From Streptomyces sp. NBC_00078 (GTDB lineage: Bacteria; Actinomycetota; Actinomycetes; Streptomycetales; Streptomycetaceae), in assembly GCF_026343335.1 (NCBI RefSeq), contig NZ_JAPELX010000001.1, positions 8,804,001 to 8,868,000 of the forward strand: a stretch of 64,000 bases of DNA, read 5' to 3'. Within the stretch, counting starts at the first letter, position 1, and the number at the start of each line of letters is the position of its first letter. A program made the position numbers and the translations under genes. Positions 35,361 to 44,616 of the stretch are shown here, piece by piece. The notes beneath the pieces were generated by a model. It worked only from the letters and a program-made list of their open reading frames with translations, was not told the DNA's origin and searched no databases.

Positions 35361-35792
35361 TCAGCCGGAGATCTCCGTGCGGCCTGATCCGACGCCGATG
35401 GAGATCTTGCGGGGCTTGGCCCGCTCGGCGATCGGGATGCGCAGAGTGAGCACGCCCGCCTCGTAGTCGGCCTGGATGCGCTCGGTGTCGAGGGTGTCGG
35501 CGAGCACGATCTGGCGGGAGAAGACGCCCAGCGGCCGCTCGGACAGCTCCATCTGCACGTCGCCGCTCTTCGCCACCGGCCGTCGCTCGGCCTTGACGGT
35601 GAGCATATTCCGCTCGACGTCGATGTCGAGCGCGTCCGCCGTGACGCCCGGAAGGTCGAAGGCAACCACATACTCGTCGCCCTCGCGGTAGGCGTCCATC
35701 GGCATCGCTGACGGGCGGGACCAGGTCCCCGGGCCCATCAGCTGCTGCGCCAGCCGGTCCAGCTCACGGAAGGGGTCAGTGCGCATCAACAT
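35361..35792 (-). CDS. Hsp20/alpha-crystallin small heat shock protein (Hsp18-like)
   Basis: 143 aa from the ATG preceded by GGAGGTG. The alpha-crystallin domain (about 35-135) shows YVVAFDLPGVTADALDIDVERNMLTVKAER and the conserved GVLTLRIPI. It is an ATP-independent holdase. The upstream region carries two operators matching the RheA site of Streptomyces albus hsp18. A divergent gene encodes the probable repressor, so heat-inducible control by that repressor is likely. Confidence 0.93.
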   Translation of the reverse strand: MLMRTDPFRELDRLAQQLMGPGTWSRPSAMPMDAYREGDEYVVAFDLPGVTADALDIDVERNMLTVKAERRPVAKSGDVQMELSERPLGVFSRQIVLADTLDTERIQADYEAGVLTLRIPIAERAKPRKISIGVGSGRTEISG

Positions 35793-35858
35793 CGTGAAAA
35801 CACCTCCAGCAGGTTCAGGCAGTTGCTGCCAATGCGCCTCACTGACACCGTTGTAGCA

Positions 35859-35903
35859 TGTCATCCAATGGATGACAAACACGATGTCGTCTACATGATG
35901 ACA
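35859..35903. promoter_or_regulatory. Two RheA-type operators between hsp20 and its regulator
   Basis: Site 1 (35859-35877) is TGTCATC-N5-GATGACA, an exact match to the RheA operator described for S. albus hsp18. Site 2 (35885-35903) is TGTCGTC-N5-GATGACA with one mismatch. Centres are 26 bp apart, and the second overlaps the likely promoter of the divergent regulator gene. Confidence 0.85.
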
Positions 35904-35920
35904 ACACGAGGGAGGTGGCC

Positions 35921-36553
35921 GTGACCGCAGCCGACCAGCCGTCCATGACCAGCACGAATGCCCACGGACCGGCGTCGTTCCTGGCCGCTGCGGCGGCCCT
36001 GCACGCCATAGACGACGCCCTGCGCGACGCCAAGCGAGAGTCTCAGGACACCCCGGATGCGGCCGGCCCCGGGCCGGAGCAGGCGCTGGCCTCTCTGCTG
36101 CTGCTGCGGCAGGTACGCGATCAGCTCGCCGGATGGGAGACCGGCCTGATCGAAACCGCCCGCGACGCTGGAGCCAGCTGGGCCGACCTCGCCCACCCCC
36201 TCGGCGTCGCCAGCCGCCAGGCCGCCGAACGCCGCTACCTGCGCGGCCGCCCCGGCCCCGCCGGAACCACCGGCGAACAACGCGTCCAAGCCACCCGCGA
36301 ACGCCGCGCCGCCGAACGCACCAACGCCGACCGGGCCCGCCGCAACGCAGCCGAGCTGCGCCGCATCGCCGGCCAGATCACTGCCCTCACCGACCTGCCC
36401 GCCACGGCCGGCCTCCCGCTCAGCCAGCTCCACGCGGCCCTGGCCCACGACGACCCCGCCGAGCTCATCCGCCCCCTCAAAGCCACCCGCCCCCACCTGA
36501 CCACCACCCACCCCGACCTCGCCGCACAGCTCGAAACCCTCACCCACCCCTGA
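35921..36553 (+). CDS. rheA: RheA-like repressor of hsp18
   Basis: 210 aa from GTG 35921 with GGGAGG upstream; a GTG two codons earlier overlaps the ribosome binding site. The protein is largely helical, with LLRQVRDQLAGWETGLIETARDAGASWADLAHPLGVASRQAAERRYLRGR forming a probable helix-turn-helix (about 70-115) and an Arg/Ala-rich helix after it. Similar genes are annotated as hsp18 transcriptional regulator. The divergent position and the exact RheA operator between the genes support the call. The known RheA acts as a direct thermosensor, losing DNA binding with heat. Confidence 0.75.
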   Translation: MTAADQPSMTSTNAHGPASFLAAAAALHAIDDALRDAKRESQDTPDAAGPGPEQALASLLLLRQVRDQLAGWETGLIETARDAGASWADLAHPLGVASRQAAERRYLRGRPGPAGTTGEQRVQATRERRAAERTNADRARRNAAELRRIAGQITALTDLPATAGLPLSQLHAALAHDDPAELIRPLKATRPHLTTTHPDLAAQLETLTHP

Positions 36554-36936
36554 ACCCACCCGTTCCGGCGCTCTGTTCCGTTGCTGCTCGGGCCCCTGGT
36601 TGTTGGCGCATGCCCAGGTCCGCACTGGCTGTCGCGGCGGCCGGTGGGTCTGGGCGCGCTTGCTTGACCGAACTGATCCTGAACGGGCGTGTTGGCTTCG
36701 TTCGGCATGCGTTCTCGAACCCGGGCCGGCCGCGGGAACGGCAATCGGGACCATCCGCTGTCATCCGGCGTGGTCCTTCTGGCGACGGCGGGTGTGAGAT
36801 CGGTCGGCGAGGACGGCCCGAGGCCCTCATGGCTCTTGGCCTTGCCCAAAGATGAAGGCCGACACTGTCTGTCCGTGGCGACCACTCCCGCGAGCTGACC
36901 GCTCGCCTCTGACCGGACCCGGATGAGAGGACCTGC
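36554..36936. other. Intergenic region without a supportable gene
   Basis: 383 bases. The open frames on both strands have no family resemblance. A few degenerate stretches suggest old coding DNA, but nothing can be named. Confidence 0.5.
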
Positions 36937-37589
36937 ATGGATGACGACGCTCTCCTGGCAGAGCAGATGGCCTACTACGGGGCCGGCGCGGCCGAATACG
37001 ACCGGCCCTACGCAGAGTACGAAGACCTGCAGAGGTTGTTGGCTGTCGTCGAGGACCTCCCGATTGCCGGGGATGTGCTGGAGTGGCCTGCGGAACGGGC
37101 CAGTGGACCCCTCTGCTTGCCGCTCGGGCGCATTCGGTGACGGCTGTCGACGCGGCAACCGAAGTGTTGGCCCTCGCCCGTGCGCGCACCACATCGCCCA
37201 CCGTGCGATTCCTTGAGGCCGACCTGTTCGAGTGGCAGCCCCCACGCCGCTACGACACCGTGTTCTTCGCCTTCTGGCTCTCCCATGTCCCGCCGACGCG
37301 GTTGCCCGACTTCTGGAACACCGTCGCCGCCGCGCTCGCACCTGGCGGCAAAGCGATCTTCATCGACGACGGACCCGCCGCGGCAACATACGACGAAGTC
37401 CTCGCGAACCAGTCGGCCCCGGCGGCGCTGCGCCGGCTCGATGACGGCAGCCAGTACCGCATCGTGAAGGTATTCCACGATGCCCAGACCCTCACGGACG
37501 ACCTCACGGCGCTGGGGTGGTCGGTCGGCATCCGGCCCGTGGGCGGGAACTTCATCGGTATCGCAGAACCGCCGGTGACTCCGGGCTAG
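36937..37589 (+). pseudogene. Class I SAM-dependent methyltransferase, frameshifted
   Basis: The first 45-50 codons (MDDDALLAEQMAYYGAGAAEYDRPY... to GDVLE) are in one frame. The SAM-binding motif I and the rest (ACGTGQWTPLLAARAHSVTAVDA, then DTVFFAFWLSHVPP and LAPGGKAIFIDD) continue in the next frame from 37083. The text GATGTGCTGGAGTGGCCTGC reads through if one C is restored after GAG, so a single-base deletion (or sequencing error) near 37082 explains it. Without the shift the protein would be about 217 aa. Substrate is unknown. Confidence 0.8.
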
Positions 37590-37593
37590 TTGG

Positions 37594-39702
37594 TCAGACT
37601 GCTTTTCGGCCCGGTGTGAAGGTGCGTGCGCGGGCGATCAGCAGCGCGACGTCGTCGTGGTTGTCGGGGTGCCGGAGTTCGTGAAGGAGCCGGTCGCAGG
37701 TTTCCTCCAGCGGGGAGTCGGGCGCCTCGAGCAGGCGGACGAGGGTGTTGAGGCGTTCGTCGATGGGGTGGTGGCGGGTTTCGACCAGTCCGTCGGTATA
37801 GAGGACGAGCTGGTCGCCGGGGGCGATGTGGATGGTGGTGGTGTCGAAGGGGATGCCGCCGATGCCGAGGGGGGTGCCGGTCGGCAGATCGAGCAGTTCG
37901 GGGTGGCTGCCGCTGTGGACGAGGACGGGAGGCAGGTGGCCGGCGTTGGCCATGTGGCACGTGCCGTCGTGCGGGTCGTAGACGGCATAGAGACAGGTGG
38001 CGATGTACGGGTCCAGTCCGGAGGTGATCGCATCGAGCTGTTCCAGGACCCGGGCAGGGCCGAGGTCGAGACCGGCGAAGGCCGCCGTGGCGGTACGCAG
38101 ACGGCCCATGGTTGCGGCGGCATCGATGCCGCTGCCCATCACGTCCCCCACGACCAGCGCCGTCTTGTCCCCGCCGAGGGGGAGCACGTCGTACCAGTCG
38201 CCGCCGATCTCGTAGGCGGCCTGTGCGGGCAGGTAACGGGAGGCGACCTGCAGACCCGGCTGCTCTGGTGGGTGATCGGGCAGCAGGCTGCGCTGCAGGG
38301 TCTCGGCTGCGTTGCGCATGCTCTGGTGCGTGCGGGCGTTGTCGATGCACACCGCCGCGCGGGAGGCCAGCTCGGTGGCGATGGCCAGGTCGTCCTCGTC
38401 GAACGGCCGCGGATCTCGGGCGCGGGTTAGGCCAAGGAAGCCGAGGACGGCGCCGCGGGCGGAGAGCGGGACGGCGATGTAGGAGTGCACTCCGGCGCGG
38501 GCCAGCAGGGTGGCGGCGTGCTCGTCGCGGGCGATGTGCGTCAGGTCGTTTCCGTCGGCGTGGCGGATCAGCATGGGCCGGCCGGTGCGAACACAACGGG
38601 TGGCCAGTCGGTCGGCGTCGTATGTGGCGATCTGGCCGGCCGCATCGGCGGCCTGGAGTGCTTCGGTGGGGTAGGCGGCCTTCACCGCCAGGGCGCGGAA
38701 GAGTGCGGGCCCGACTCTGGTGGCGGGGCGGTGTTCGTCGAGGACGGAGTCGAGCACGTCGACGGTGACCACGTCGGCGAACTCGGGCACGGTCACCTCG
38801 GCCAGCTCCCGGGCGGTCTGCTCCACTTCCAGGGTGGTGCCGATGCGGGCGGAGCCGTCGGCGATCAGGGCCAGGCGCCGCCGTGTCTCGCTGGCCTCCA
38901 TCGCGGACTGGTACCGGTCGGTGACGTCCACCACCAGCTCAGCCACTCCCAGCACACGGCCCTGGGTGTCCTCAAGCCGGTACACCGAGATCGACCAGGC
39001 GTGTTTGTGATCGGGGTCGGCCTGGGTGCGGCCGACGATGGGGGACCGGTCGACCAGCGGCGTTCCGTTCCTGAGGACCTGCCGTATCGCGGTCTCGGCC
39101 TCCTCGAACTCGGCGGCGCTCATGATTTCGCGGTAGCGGCGGCCGAGGTGATCGGTCGCGGGAATGCCGTGGATGCGCTCCAGTGTGGGGTTGACGGCCA
39201 CGTACCTGAGATCGGTGTCGAAGATCGCCACACCGATGGGGGACTGGGAGATCAGGCGGGTGGACAGCGCGACGTTCCGCTCCAGTGTGCGCAGTGTGGG
39301 GGAGTCGGTGCCGAGGCCGAGGGCGTAGAAGTCGCCGCGGTCGTCCTGCAGCCGCATGTTGCGCAGTTCCACCGTCCGCGTGCTGCCGTCCTTGCACCTG
39401 ATGGGGTACGTACCGGCCCAGCTCCGGCCGGTCTCCATGACCTCGGCGAACGTCTTGGTCACCCAGTCGATGTGGCCTTCGTCGACGAGGAGCCGGGCGG
39501 CGCCCTGCCCGAGCGCTTCGTGCGCGGTGTAGCCGAACATGGCCTCGGCCTGCGGGCTCCACAGGACGATCCGGCCGTCGGCGTCCAGCAGCACCGCCGC
39601 GACAGCGAGCAGGTCCATCAGCCCGCTCGGTGCCGAGAGCCCATCCTGTAGGCGGGGGCCCATCGGGTCGAGGTCCGCGGAAGGCATTTCGGCTTCGCTC
39701 AT
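37594..39702 (-). CDS. PAS-PAS-GAF-SpoIIE (PP2C) serine phosphatase
   Basis: 702 aa from the ATG with AAGGAG upstream. Two PAS domains (about 30-135 and 150-270), a GAF domain (about 290-455) and a C-terminal PP2C phosphatase (about 475-700) are visible. Phosphatase motifs include the metal-binding GGDWYDVLPL and GDVMGSGIDAAATMG, then NAGHLPPVL, LVLYTDGLVE and HPDNHDDVALLIAR. Such enzymes dephosphorylate anti-anti-sigma factors in partner-switching stress pathways. No membrane span is present. It converges with the broken methyltransferase, with only 4 bp between the stops. Confidence 0.93.
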   Translation of the reverse strand: MSEAEMPSADLDPMGPRLQDGLSAPSGLMDLLAVAAVLLDADGRIVLWSPQAEAMFGYTAHEALGQGAARLLVDEGHIDWVTKTFAEVMETGRSWAGTYPIRCKDGSTRTVELRNMRLQDDRGDFYALGLGTDSPTLRTLERNVALSTRLISQSPIGVAIFDTDLRYVAVNPTLERIHGIPATDHLGRRYREIMSAAEFEEAETAIRQVLRNGTPLVDRSPIVGRTQADPDHKHAWSISVYRLEDTQGRVLGVAELVVDVTDRYQSAMEASETRRRLALIADGSARIGTTLEVEQTARELAEVTVPEFADVVTVDVLDSVLDEHRPATRVGPALFRALAVKAAYPTEALQAADAAGQIATYDADRLATRCVRTGRPMLIRHADGNDLTHIARDEHAATLLARAGVHSYIAVPLSARGAVLGFLGLTRARDPRPFDEDDLAIATELASRAAVCIDNARTHQSMRNAAETLQRSLLPDHPPEQPGLQVASRYLPAQAAYEIGGDWYDVLPLGGDKTALVVGDVMGSGIDAAATMGRLRTATAAFAGLDLGPARVLEQLDAITSGLDPYIATCLYAVYDPHDGTCHMANAGHLPPVLVHSGSHPELLDLPTGTPLGIGGIPFDTTTIHIAPGDQLVLYTDGLVETRHHPIDERLNTLVRLLEAPDSPLEETCDRLLHELRHPDNHDDVALLIARARTFTPGRKAV

Positions 39703-40192
39703 CGCGGCACTCCTTCCGCAGGTCGGCGCGACCAACCGCCGGCCTGGAGCGCGGCCTGTCCGCGTCGGCAGGCGCTTGGACTTCCATGGTCCCCCCGATC
39801 ACCGGCCAACACACCCGTCAGTCGTTGCGTGCAGAGAAGTGGTACGGGTTCGACCTGACTGAAGGGTTTGCTCCGGCTTCCGGGTGCGGCTTCTTCGGGC
39901 GGCTGCCGCGAGGGTGGCCGGGGCCGCCCCGGCTCGGCGGCGCTGCCCGGCCGGGCAGCGGGACATGAGGGTGATGAACGCCTGTCGGACGTGGGCTTCG
40001 AGGTGGGACATGAGCCGATCCCAGAACGTCGCGCTGAGCCGGGCACGAACAGTCCACGAGGTGGCGGACCGAAGAGGCCATCGCGAACGTCGTCGCCGAC
40101 GCCGACGCATCGAACTCACCGCGATTTTAGAAAGTGGCCCCTTCGGGGACACGTAGCTGCGTGGTCCCGATGAGGTGAGGCGGTGATGTCAG
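39703..40192. other. Intergenic region between divergent phosphatase and AI-2E genes
   Basis: 490 bases. No gene is supported. The segment 39880-40110 is open on the minus strand but resembles no family. Promoters for both flanking genes should be here. Confidence 0.5.
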
Positions 40193-41425
40193 ATGAACGA
40201 CGCATCGCGTCAGCCGCGCCGCCGGCCGGACGCAGGACCCGGTAGCGGTCACGGCCGACGGCGGATGCGGTACGTCGTGCTGGGCAGTCGTCCTGCCCGC
40301 GACGTCGGGACAGTGGCCCGGGCGCGCAGGGCGCCGACGTTGGCGCGGGGAGCAGGGGACGGCGTGGCCGTGCAGCACGGGCTGAGGGTGGGTGCCGCGT
40401 ATGCGTGGCGGTTGCTGGTCCTCGGGGCGGCCGTGTACGCGGGTTTCGTGATTCTGGGCCGGTTGCAGCTGGTCGCCGTGGCGCTGTTCCTCGCCCTGGT
40501 CATCACCTCCGTACTGCGTCCACTCGCCGATCTGCTGGCGCGGTGGCTTCCCAGGGCCCTGGCGGTGGTGGTGAGTGTCGTAGGAAGCCTGACGGTGGTC
40601 CTTGGGCTGCTGGCGCTGGTCGGCGAACTGGTGGCGAGCGAGTGGGACCGGCTGGGGCGGGAGTTCAGCGGGGGCATCGGGCGCATCGAACGTTGGCTGC
40701 AGGGGCCTCCCTTCCACGCGAGCCCGACCGTGATGTCGGACCTTCAGAGCAAGGTGAACACCTTCGTCTCCGAGCACCGCTCCGCACTGATCAGCAGCGC
40801 TGTGAGTGGTGCCGGACGGCTGGTGGAGGTGCTGACCGCTGTGGTGCTGGCCCTGTTCTGCTCCCTGTTCTTCATCCATTCCGGCGACCGTTTCTGGCGC
40901 TGGTTCCAGGAGTGGCTACCCCGGCGAGCGCGGGACCCCTGCAACCGCGCGGGACGTACGGCGTGGCGGACCTTCGCCGGCTACACGCGTGGCATCTTCA
41001 TCGTGGCGGCCACCAACGCGGTGCTGGTCGGCATCGCGCTGTTCGTGCTGCGGGTGCCGCTGGCCCTGCCGCTGACACTGCTGGAGTTCTTCGCCGCGTT
41101 CGTCCCGCTGGTGGGATCACCCATCGCGCTGGGCGTGGCCACGGTGGTCGCCCTGGCCTCGCGGGGGCCGGTCATCGCGATCGTGGTGCTCGCACTGATC
41201 GTCGTCGTCGGCCAGATCGAAGGCCACGTGCTGCATCCGCTGGTGATGAGCTGGGCGGTCCGGCTGCACCCCGTCGTCGTGGCCCTCTCCGTCATCGCCG
41301 GCGGCATCTTGGCCGGGGTGATCGGTGCGGTCGTGGCGGTGCCGATGGTGTCGGTGGCCTGGGCGGTGCACGGCGAACTACGCACCCGACCTCGTGCGGG
41401 TGGACGCTGGCGGGCGCCAGGCTGA
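40193..41425 (+). CDS. AI-2E family transporter (YdiK/PerM-like membrane protein)
   Basis: 410 aa. After a basic N-terminus (about 65 residues) come hydrophobic segments at about 70-120 and 130-150, a soluble middle with an amphipathic part (about 150-215), and four or five more spans (215-240, 265-315, 320-350, 365-390). The layout is that of the AI-2E/UPF0118 family. Key segments are FLALVITSVLRPLADLLARWLPRALAV, FAAFVPLVGSPIALG and GQIEGHVLHPLVM. Members have been tied to autoinducer export or to Na+(Li+)/H+ antiport; the role here is open. Its place next to stress genes favours a cell-envelope or ion-stress function. Confidence 0.88.
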   Translation: MNDASRQPRRRPDAGPGSGHGRRRMRYVVLGSRPARDVGTVARARRAPTLARGAGDGVAVQHGLRVGAAYAWRLLVLGAAVYAGFVILGRLQLVAVALFLALVITSVLRPLADLLARWLPRALAVVVSVVGSLTVVLGLLALVGELVASEWDRLGREFSGGIGRIERWLQGPPFHASPTVMSDLQSKVNTFVSEHRSALISSAVSGAGRLVEVLTAVVLALFCSLFFIHSGDRFWRWFQEWLPRRARDPCNRAGRTAWRTFAGYTRGIFIVAATNAVLVGIALFVLRVPLALPLTLLEFFAAFVPLVGSPIALGVATVVALASRGPVIAIVVLALIVVVGQIEGHVLHPLVMSWAVRLHPVVVALSVIAGGILAGVIGAVVAVPMVSVAWAVHGELRTRPRAGGRWRAPG

Positions 41426-41898
41426 GGCATTAGCCCGGTAGGTGCCATCTCGGTGCTGATTCGCCTGCTCCGGCCAGCCGTCGCCACATGATCGACAGGA
41501 CGTGGAATCGGCCCTGACACCCCAGCCGACAGGAAATGTCCGCAGGCGGTTCTGCCGCGAGGGCCGGGCCGTACGTCACGACGGCGCCGCCAGCGCTGAT
41601 GGCCGCGCCCCGCAGCAGATGTAGGCCGGCCTCGTCGCGGATCTGGCGCGCCCGCCAGGCGAAATGGCCTTGTAACGGCCCCGTTACCCCACCGCTGGAC
41701 ACGCGGAAATCTATGTTTGCCAGAGTAGACATTGGGGTCGTGGCGTGGTTATTGTTTCTCTCGTAGCCCAAGGAGACAGTAGGGGTCTGGCAGAGACGAA
41801 CTGCCGGCCAGGAAGTACAAGCAGTTGCAGTGCGCAGGACGGTGCGGTCGTGGAGTTGCGAAGCCAGAGCGGACGCACTCTTTGGGCGTGCTCGGCAG
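41426..41898. other. Intergenic region
   Basis: 473 bases between convergent genes. A dyad GTAACGG-CCC-CGTTAC lies near 41672-41687. A lower-GC stretch at 41700-41780 stands out from the surroundings. No gene is supported. Confidence 0.5.
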
Positions 41899-43005
41899 TC
41901 ACTTTGCCGCGCGTCGGGAAGCCTTGATGCTGTTGCCCCACAGGGCCTTGTCATCGACGTTCTGTCTGGTCACCGTCGGGGCGGGGAGGCGGTCTTCGAG
42001 GAGCCCGCTGGGCAGCCTGACGACGGTGCTGCCGTGGTTCGTCGGGCCTGGCTTGAAGCTGTGGCCCGCCATTGCCTTCGTGATGTAGGAGATGGCGTAT
42101 TTGGCGTAGAGGTCGACGGGCTGGGAGACGGTTGCGTCGATCTCTCCGCTGCGGATCGCGTCGAGCTCCTGCGGGCTGCCGTCGTTGGAGAAGATGACGA
42201 TGTGCCTGGGGTCGCCGGCGGGGAACAGAGCGTGATGGTGCTCCAGCGTCGTCAGCGCCGGTCTCAGATAGACACCGCCTGCCTGCAGGTAGATACCCTT
42301 GATGTCCGGGTTGATGCCGTACACGGTCTCCAGGCCGGTTGCGGCCTTGTCGGACCGCCAGTCCGCGGCGATATCAAGCACCTTGATGCCCCGGTAGTTC
42401 TTCGCCATGCAGGCGCTGAAGGCTTCTGAGCGGTCTCGGCCATTGGCCGAGGCCAAGTCCCCCTGGATCTGCACCACTTTGCCGGTCTTGACGGCATCGC
42501 CGAGGTGCCGGCAGGCCTTCTGGCCGTAGGCGCGGTTGTCCGCGCGGATCACCATGGCGGCCTTCCCGCTCAGCGGCGCGACGTCAACCGCGACCACCGG
42601 CACCCCCTCGCGCTGGGCCGTACTCAGTCCGGGCCTGATCGCCCCCGAGTCCAGCGGTGCCACGATCAGACCCTTGGCCCCCTCGACGAGCAGCTTGTTG
42701 ATGTCGGAGATCTGCTTGTCGGTGTCGCCGGCGGAGTTCACCGGGGGGAGCACGTTGACACCTTGTGCCTTGGCCTGCTGGAGGACGGCGGCGTTGTACG
42801 CCTGCCAGAACGGCGAACTCAGGAGTGGGAGGACCACACCGACCCGGCCCGAGGTGGCCGTGGGACCACTGCTGCTCTGGCAGGCCGTCGCCACAAGGCA
42901 GCAGGCGAGAGCGAGAACGGTCGAAGCCGCCCTCCACACCGTCGTCCGCCGACTCACTTCGACCACACCCTCATCGCCGTGTGTCCCGCGCGCCGCCGTC
43001 AGCAT
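41899..43005 (-). CDS. Sugar-type ABC transporter substrate-binding lipoprotein (orphan)
   Basis: 368 aa as drawn from ATG 43005. A GTG at 42957 would leave a more typical lipoprotein signal (RRTTVWRAASTVLALACCLVATAC). The mature part is a type I periplasmic binding protein of the RbsB class: VGVVLPLLSSPFWQAYNAAVLQQAKAQG, INKLLVEGAKGLIVAPLDSGA, VPVVAVDVAP, IFSNDGSPQELDAIRSGEIDATVSQPVD. It should bind a monosaccharide or similar ligand at the cell surface. No ATPase or permease gene is adjacent, so it either serves a distant transporter or acts as a sensor component. Confidence 0.85.
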   Translation of the reverse strand: MLTAARGTHGDEGVVEVSRRTTVWRAASTVLALACCLVATACQSSSGPTATSGRVGVVLPLLSSPFWQAYNAAVLQQAKAQGVNVLPPVNSAGDTDKQISDINKLLVEGAKGLIVAPLDSGAIRPGLSTAQREGVPVVAVDVAPLSGKAAMVIRADNRAYGQKACRHLGDAVKTGKVVQIQGDLASANGRDRSEAFSACMAKNYRGIKVLDIAADWRSDKAATGLETVYGINPDIKGIYLQAGGVYLRPALTTLEHHHALFPAGDPRHIVIFSNDGSPQELDAIRSGEIDATVSQPVDLYAKYAISYITKAMAGHSFKPGPTNHGSTVVRLPSGLLEDRLPAPTVTRQNVDDKALWGNSIKASRRAAK

Positions 43006-43450
43006 CTCGAGACAGTTCCCTCCGTGATCACCTCCTTTCTTAGCTTATGCGTCATTAGTCGCTGTTGTCGTACCGATCTTGGGCTTTGCTGGTCGAACGG
43101 AAGTCCTGATCGGGTGGTCGCGAAGGCCGCCGACCCAAGCCGGCTGACCTCAGCCTGGCCCGCTTCGACGGCCCGCTGCCTTCGCGGGCGGCGGGCCGCC
43201 CCATGCACTGACGTCATTTCTCGGTTCTGGCACAGAGCTTGAGGAAAGGTCGCAGAGGCCGACAGCTCCGTACCGCCTGAGCGCCTGAGCGATTGTCATC
43301 GAAGTTTGTCCGGCGACGGTTTGACTGCGCGGGTCGAGTGGCTGTGGCGAGTCTGCCGCGAGGACGTTCTGTGCGATGCCCGCCGGTCGCCGTTTGCCAG
43401 ACCGGCAACAGGAGTGGCATGACCGGGGTGCGGTCGGTGACGGTGGGCGG
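43006..43450. other. Intergenic region with an extended anti-Shine-Dalgarno match
   Basis: 445 bases. On the minus strand 43026-43040 reads AGAAAGGAGGTGATC, complementary to the whole 3' end of 16S rRNA, 25 bases before ATG 43005. A second GGAGGG lies closer. No gene is supported in the rest. Confidence 0.5.
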
Positions 43451-44131
43451 ATGAGCGACAACATCGCAGCGGGATCGACCGCCTCAGGCTTCCCCTTGCC
43501 TGCCGAAGGATATGCCGGAGACCCCGTGGTGCGGGCGGAGTGGGACAGCCGGTACGCCGACCGGCACCAGCTGTGGAGCGGCCGGCCCAACGGTGCGCTC
43601 GTGGCCGAGGTCGCCGGGCTCACGCCCGGGCGAGTGCTCGACGTCGGCTGCGGTGAGGGTGCGGATGCCGTCTGGCTCGCGCGCGGAGGCTGGGGAGTGA
43701 CCGCGCTCGACGTCTCGGGCGTGGCGCTGGAGCGGGCGGCTGGGCACGCGCGGGACGCCGGCGTTGCCGTTCGCTGGGTGCATGCCGCGCTCACCGAGGC
43801 GGCGCTTCCACCGGCCTCCTTCGATCTGGTCTCCGCGCAGTACCCGGCTCTGCTGCGCACTCCGGGCGCAGAGGCCGAGCGGGCGCTGCTCGCGGCCGTC
43901 GCGCCCGGTGGCGTGCTGCTGCTCGTACATCACGCGGGGATGGACACCCAGCAGGCGCATGACGGCGGCTTCGACCCGGCTGACTACGTCTGGCCCTCGA
44001 TGGTCGCCGATCTGCTCACCGATGACTGGGAGGTGGAGGTGGACGAGCAGCGGCCACGGGTGGCACCCGGCGGTGGCGCGGGCGCGCACCATGCCGACGA
44101 CCTGGTGCTACGCGTACGTCGGCTGCGCTGA
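43451..44131 (+). CDS. Class I SAM-dependent methyltransferase
   Basis: 226 aa from the ATG after GTGGGCGG. The N-terminal signature EWDSRYADRHQLWSGRPNGALVAEVAGL is typical of a large group of small-molecule methyltransferases and tellurite/thiopurine-type relatives. Motif I is VLDVGCGEGADAVWLARGGWGVTALDVS, and the post-motif region reads FDLVSAQYPALL and LAAVAPGGVLLLVHH. The frame is intact, unlike the broken methyltransferase at 36937. Substrate is unknown. Confidence 0.88.
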   Translation: MSDNIAAGSTASGFPLPAEGYAGDPVVRAEWDSRYADRHQLWSGRPNGALVAEVAGLTPGRVLDVGCGEGADAVWLARGGWGVTALDVSGVALERAAGHARDAGVAVRWVHAALTEAALPPASFDLVSAQYPALLRTPGAEAERALLAAVAPGGVLLLVHHAGMDTQQAHDGGFDPADYVWPSMVADLLTDDWEVEVDEQRPRVAPGGGAGAHHADDLVLRVRRLR

Positions 44132-44616
44132 GGTCCTTCGGCTCGCGGCAGGCCTGGCGACCGGGCAGGCCCGATGACCACTCCACTGACAACGGGCCGC
44201 GCTGTTGTGGCTTCGCCTTTTTGGCCTGCACCGGTTGTGGTCAAGGTTCGCCGGGTTACAGGTCTGTCCCAGCCGGCTGCGACTGCGTACCGGCGCGCAA
44301 CGGCGACGGGAACCCTCGTCCCGGCCCGTCAGGGGCGTGCCCCGTAGCCGCGTGGCGTACTGCGTCGGGGCTCGTTTTACGCGCCCCACGGTGGCAGGGG
44401 AGGGGTACGGCAAGGGTGCGGGAGGGGTGATGGGGGGAGGGGCGTTGCCCGGTGGTGGTGGCAGTTGTGCCTGGCTGGGCGTGTAACAGAGGTGTATTGG
44501 ACGGCAGTTGGACACAACGGTCCGCCTGGCCGGGAGGCTCCTAGTGATCAGAAGCGCCCGCTCGTACCGATGCGTACGAAGCAGCCGGCACTCCCATCGA
44601 TCCTGAGGAAGAAACG
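44132..44616. other. Intergenic region upstream of the DUF4232 lipoprotein
   Basis: 485 bases. 44390-44465 is a G-rich stretch. 44470-44616 is likely to hold the promoter and leader of the next gene, with GAGGAAGAAACG before its ATG. No gene is supported. Confidence 0.5.

Noticed and set aside
39818..40152. Small minus-strand gene between the phosphatase and AI-2E genes
   Set aside because: Several overlapping frames are open but none has a start signal or recognisable fold.
43026..43040. Fragment of a 16S rRNA gene end
   Set aside because: Only 15 bases match and no helix 45-like sequence precedes them; an extended ribosome binding site is simpler.
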